Shown here: positions 62,500-64,000 of the stretch, in pieces
Position numbering within the stretch: the first letter of the stretch is position 1
Layout of the letters: every line of letters begins with the position of its first letter
Assembly (NCBI RefSeq): GCF_004123905.1
Contig: NZ_MZXW01000053.1
Coordinates: forward strand, 310,001-374,000
Length of the DNA: 64,000 bases
Reading direction: 5' to 3'
Source: Bradyrhizobium betae
GTDB lineage: Bacteria > Pseudomonadota > Alphaproteobacteria > Rhizobiales > Xanthobacteraceae
Position numbers and translations under genes: made by a program
Notes under the pieces: generated by a model
The model's database searches: none
Seen by the model: only the letters and a program-made list of their open reading frames with translations
Told to the model about the DNA's origin: nothing

Positions 62500-63126
62500 T
62501 TAGCTCCCCCTCCGGGACGCGATATAGCGTCCGACCATTTCGTCGATCTTGGCCGCGATGGCGCCGCGTTCCAGCACGACGCCGCCATCGGCCCATTCGA
62601 TCCTGCAGTCGCCGGTCGCGATTTCAGGCTCGGCGAGGATCACGAGGCGGCCCTCGAAGCCGCTCTGCTTGGCGAGCCGCTCGATCTTCTCGCGCGCGCT
62701 GTCGTAGAGCGCGTCGTTGATGCGAACGACGAGATGCGGGGTGGCGACCAGATGCGAGAAGCAGTCCTTGACCAGCGCCATGATCTCGCCGAGCGGCTCG
62801 GCGGCGACCAGGTCGGCGCACAGCTTGCGCGCCACCGCGATCGCGACGTCGACCGCCTCGGTCTCCATCTTGCTCTCGATGTTGCCAATGCCGGACGCGA
62901 TGCCCCGGACGCCGATGTTGATCTCTTCCATGGCGAGCGCAACGCGGCGGTCGCTCTCGGCCTTGGCTTCGCGCTGGCCGGCGGCAAAGCCGTCCTGATA
63001 GGCGCGCGCCTCCGCTTCCGCGACCTTCTGCGCGATCTCGGCGGCGGTCGCAGCCTTCTCGCGTGGCGACCGCTCGGGCGCCGCGAAGTCGGTGTCGAAC
63101 AGGAATTTAGCCGGAGCGCCCATCAA
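62500..63126 (-). CDS. fliH: Flagellar assembly protein FliH (FlbE-like)
   Basis: FliH regulates the export ATPase FliI and links it to the C-ring. The 208-residue protein has the FliH layout: an Ala/Glu-rich helical stretch with small-xxx-small spacing (EARAYQDGFAAGQREAKAE), then a C-terminal domain (VVRINDALYDSAREKIERLA, GDCRIEWADGGVVLERGAI). Its ATG overlaps the fliG stop (ATGA). The family diverges strongly, so assignment rests partly on gene order. Confidence 0.87.
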   Translation of the reverse strand: MMGAPAKFLFDTDFAAPERSPREKAATAAEIAQKVAEAEARAYQDGFAAGQREAKAESDRRVALAMEEINIGVRGIASGIGNIESKMETEAVDVAIAVARKLCADLVAAEPLGEIMALVKDCFSHLVATPHLVVRINDALYDSAREKIERLAKQSGFEGRLVILAEPEIATGDCRIEWADGGVVLERGAIAAKIDEMVGRYIASRRGS

Positions 63127-64000
63127 TACACCAGCTCGTCGTCAGCGCGGTTCTTGGTCAGCATGATCTCACCCTTGGCGGCGAGGTCCTTGGCGAGGTT
63201 GACGAGCAGCGCCTGGGCCTCGTCGACGTCGCGCAGACGGACCGGGCCCATCGCTGCCATGTCGTCCTGGAGCATTTTTGCCGCGCGCGAGGACATGTTG
63301 CCGAAGAAGAAGTTGCGGACGTCCTCGTTGGCGCTCTTGAGCGCGACGCCGAGCTTGTCCTTGTCGACATTGCGCATCAAGGTCTGGGCCGAGCCGGAAT
63401 CGAGCTTCACGAGGTCGTCGAAGGTGAACATCAGCGCCTTGATGCGCTCGGCCGATTCGCGGTTGTCCTCTTCGAGCGAGGTGATGAAGCGGGTTTCGGT
63501 CTGGCGGTCGAAATTGTTGAAGATTTCCGCCATCACTTCGTGGGCATCACGGCGGCGGGTCTGCGAGAGGTTGGACATGAATTCGGTGCGCAGCGTCTTC
63601 TCCACGCTCTCGATCACCTCCTTCTGGACCGCCTCCATCTTCAGCATGCGGTTGACGACGTCGAGCGCGAGATCCTCGGGGAAGATGCCGAGCACGCGCG
63701 CGGCATGCTCCGGCTTCAGCTTCGACAGCACCACCGCGATGGTCTGCGGATATTCGTTCTTGAGATAGTTGGCGAGCACCTCTTCCTGCACGTTGGAGAG
63801 CTTCTCCCACATGTTGCGGCCGGCGGGGCCGCGGATCTCGTCCATGATGCCGTTGACGCGCTCGGGCGCCAGGTACTGCTGGAGCAGCCGCTCGGTGGCG
63901 TCGAAATTGCCCATCAGCGCGCCCGAGGCCGACATGCGCGAGACGAATTCGAGCAGCATGTCCTCGACGGTGTCGACCTCGACGGTGCCGAGCGTCGACA
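63123..64000 (-). CDS. fliG: Flagellar motor switch protein FliG, C-terminal part
   Basis: FliG binds FliF and the MotA stator and forms the torque-generating ring of the switch. The frame is open beyond the right edge (reading TLGTVEVDTVEDMLLEFVSR) and covers the middle and C-terminal domains: ANYLKNEYPQTIAVVLSKLKPEHAARVL (middle domain EHPQ-like), MFTFDDLVKLD, and MAAMGPVRLRDVDEAQ. The start lies outside the window. The stop overlaps the fliH start. Confidence 0.95.
   Translation of the reverse strand, partial: STLGTVEVDTVEDMLLEFVSRMSASGALMGNFDATERLLQQYLAPERVNGIMDEIRGPAGRNMWEKLSNVQEEVLANYLKNEYPQTIAVVLSKLKPEHAARVLGIFPEDLALDVVNRMLKMEAVQKEVIESVEKTLRTEFMSNLSQTRRRDAHEVMAEIFNNFDRQTETRFITSLEEDNRESAERIKALMFTFDDLVKLDSGSAQTLMRNVDKDKLGVALKSANEDVRNFFFGNMSSRAAKMLQDDMAAMGPVRLRDVDEAQALLVNLAKDLAAKGEIMLTKNRADDELVY

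Overview
The window is high-G+C DNA from an alphaproteobacterium, most likely a Bradyrhizobium or close relative. The evidence is a napEDABC operon with a perfect FNR/FixK-type box (TTGAT-N4-ATCAA), the flagellar order fliG-fliH-fliN-flbD, an ssu sulfonate operon, and many intergenic palindromic repeats of the kind scattered through Bradyrhizobium genomes. The genus is inferred from gene content; no database search was possible. No rRNA, tRNA, CRISPR array, transposase or integrase was recognised.

Layout. 1-1323: end of an ExbB-ExbD-TonB energy transduction cluster. 1455-2810: exported phytase-like protein. 3200-6505: an accretion zone where an alpha/beta hydrolase with a divergent LysR regulator, and then a metallo-beta-lactamase-fold protein, lie between short copies of the 3' end of a sugar ABC permease. 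6638-11082: the intact sugar ABC operon (2-hydroxyacid dehydrogenase, binding protein, two permeases; no ATPase in the window). 11344-13029: chemoreceptor. 13175-18419: Bug-type binding protein, two EamA exporter paralogs, and between them a DUF1330 protein, a TetR regulator with its probable operator, a small membrane protein and a VOC protein. 18846-20138: purA. 20176-23350: two adjacent paralogous membrane proteins, the second with a TIR domain in place of the proline-rich N-terminus. 23419-27532: small secreted Cys-rich proteins, small membrane proteins, msrB and exported msrA. 27840-31757: TPR-caspase protein, HD phosphohydrolase, RecD-like helicase. 31858-36120: napEDABC and its FixK box.

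36297-44914: two proteins of unknown function (the first with a Ser/Gly-rich segment recalling beta-barrel pore formers), a luciferase-like oxidoreductase, a LuxR regulator, a LysE exporter, an L,D-transpeptidase and a PQQ alcohol dehydrogenase with a haem c domain. 44946-50967: an intact cytochrome P450 gene preceded by a broken copy of its own promoter and first ~97 codons; the roughly 4.4 kb between the copies holds a LysR/reductase pair, an SRPBCC protein and two SDR enzymes. 51523-56930: ssu operon (two SsuA-type binding proteins, SsuD, SsuC, SsuB, flavin reductase, terminator). 56991-60580: small membrane protein, M20 peptidase, vanadium-haloperoxidase-like protein, GYD protein. 60708-64000: flbD, fliN, fliH and the 3' part of fliG, all on the minus strand.

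The most notable points are the two places where cargo genes are bracketed by partial copies of a resident gene (permease 3' end, P450 5' end), and the TIR-membrane protein beside its TIR-less paralog.
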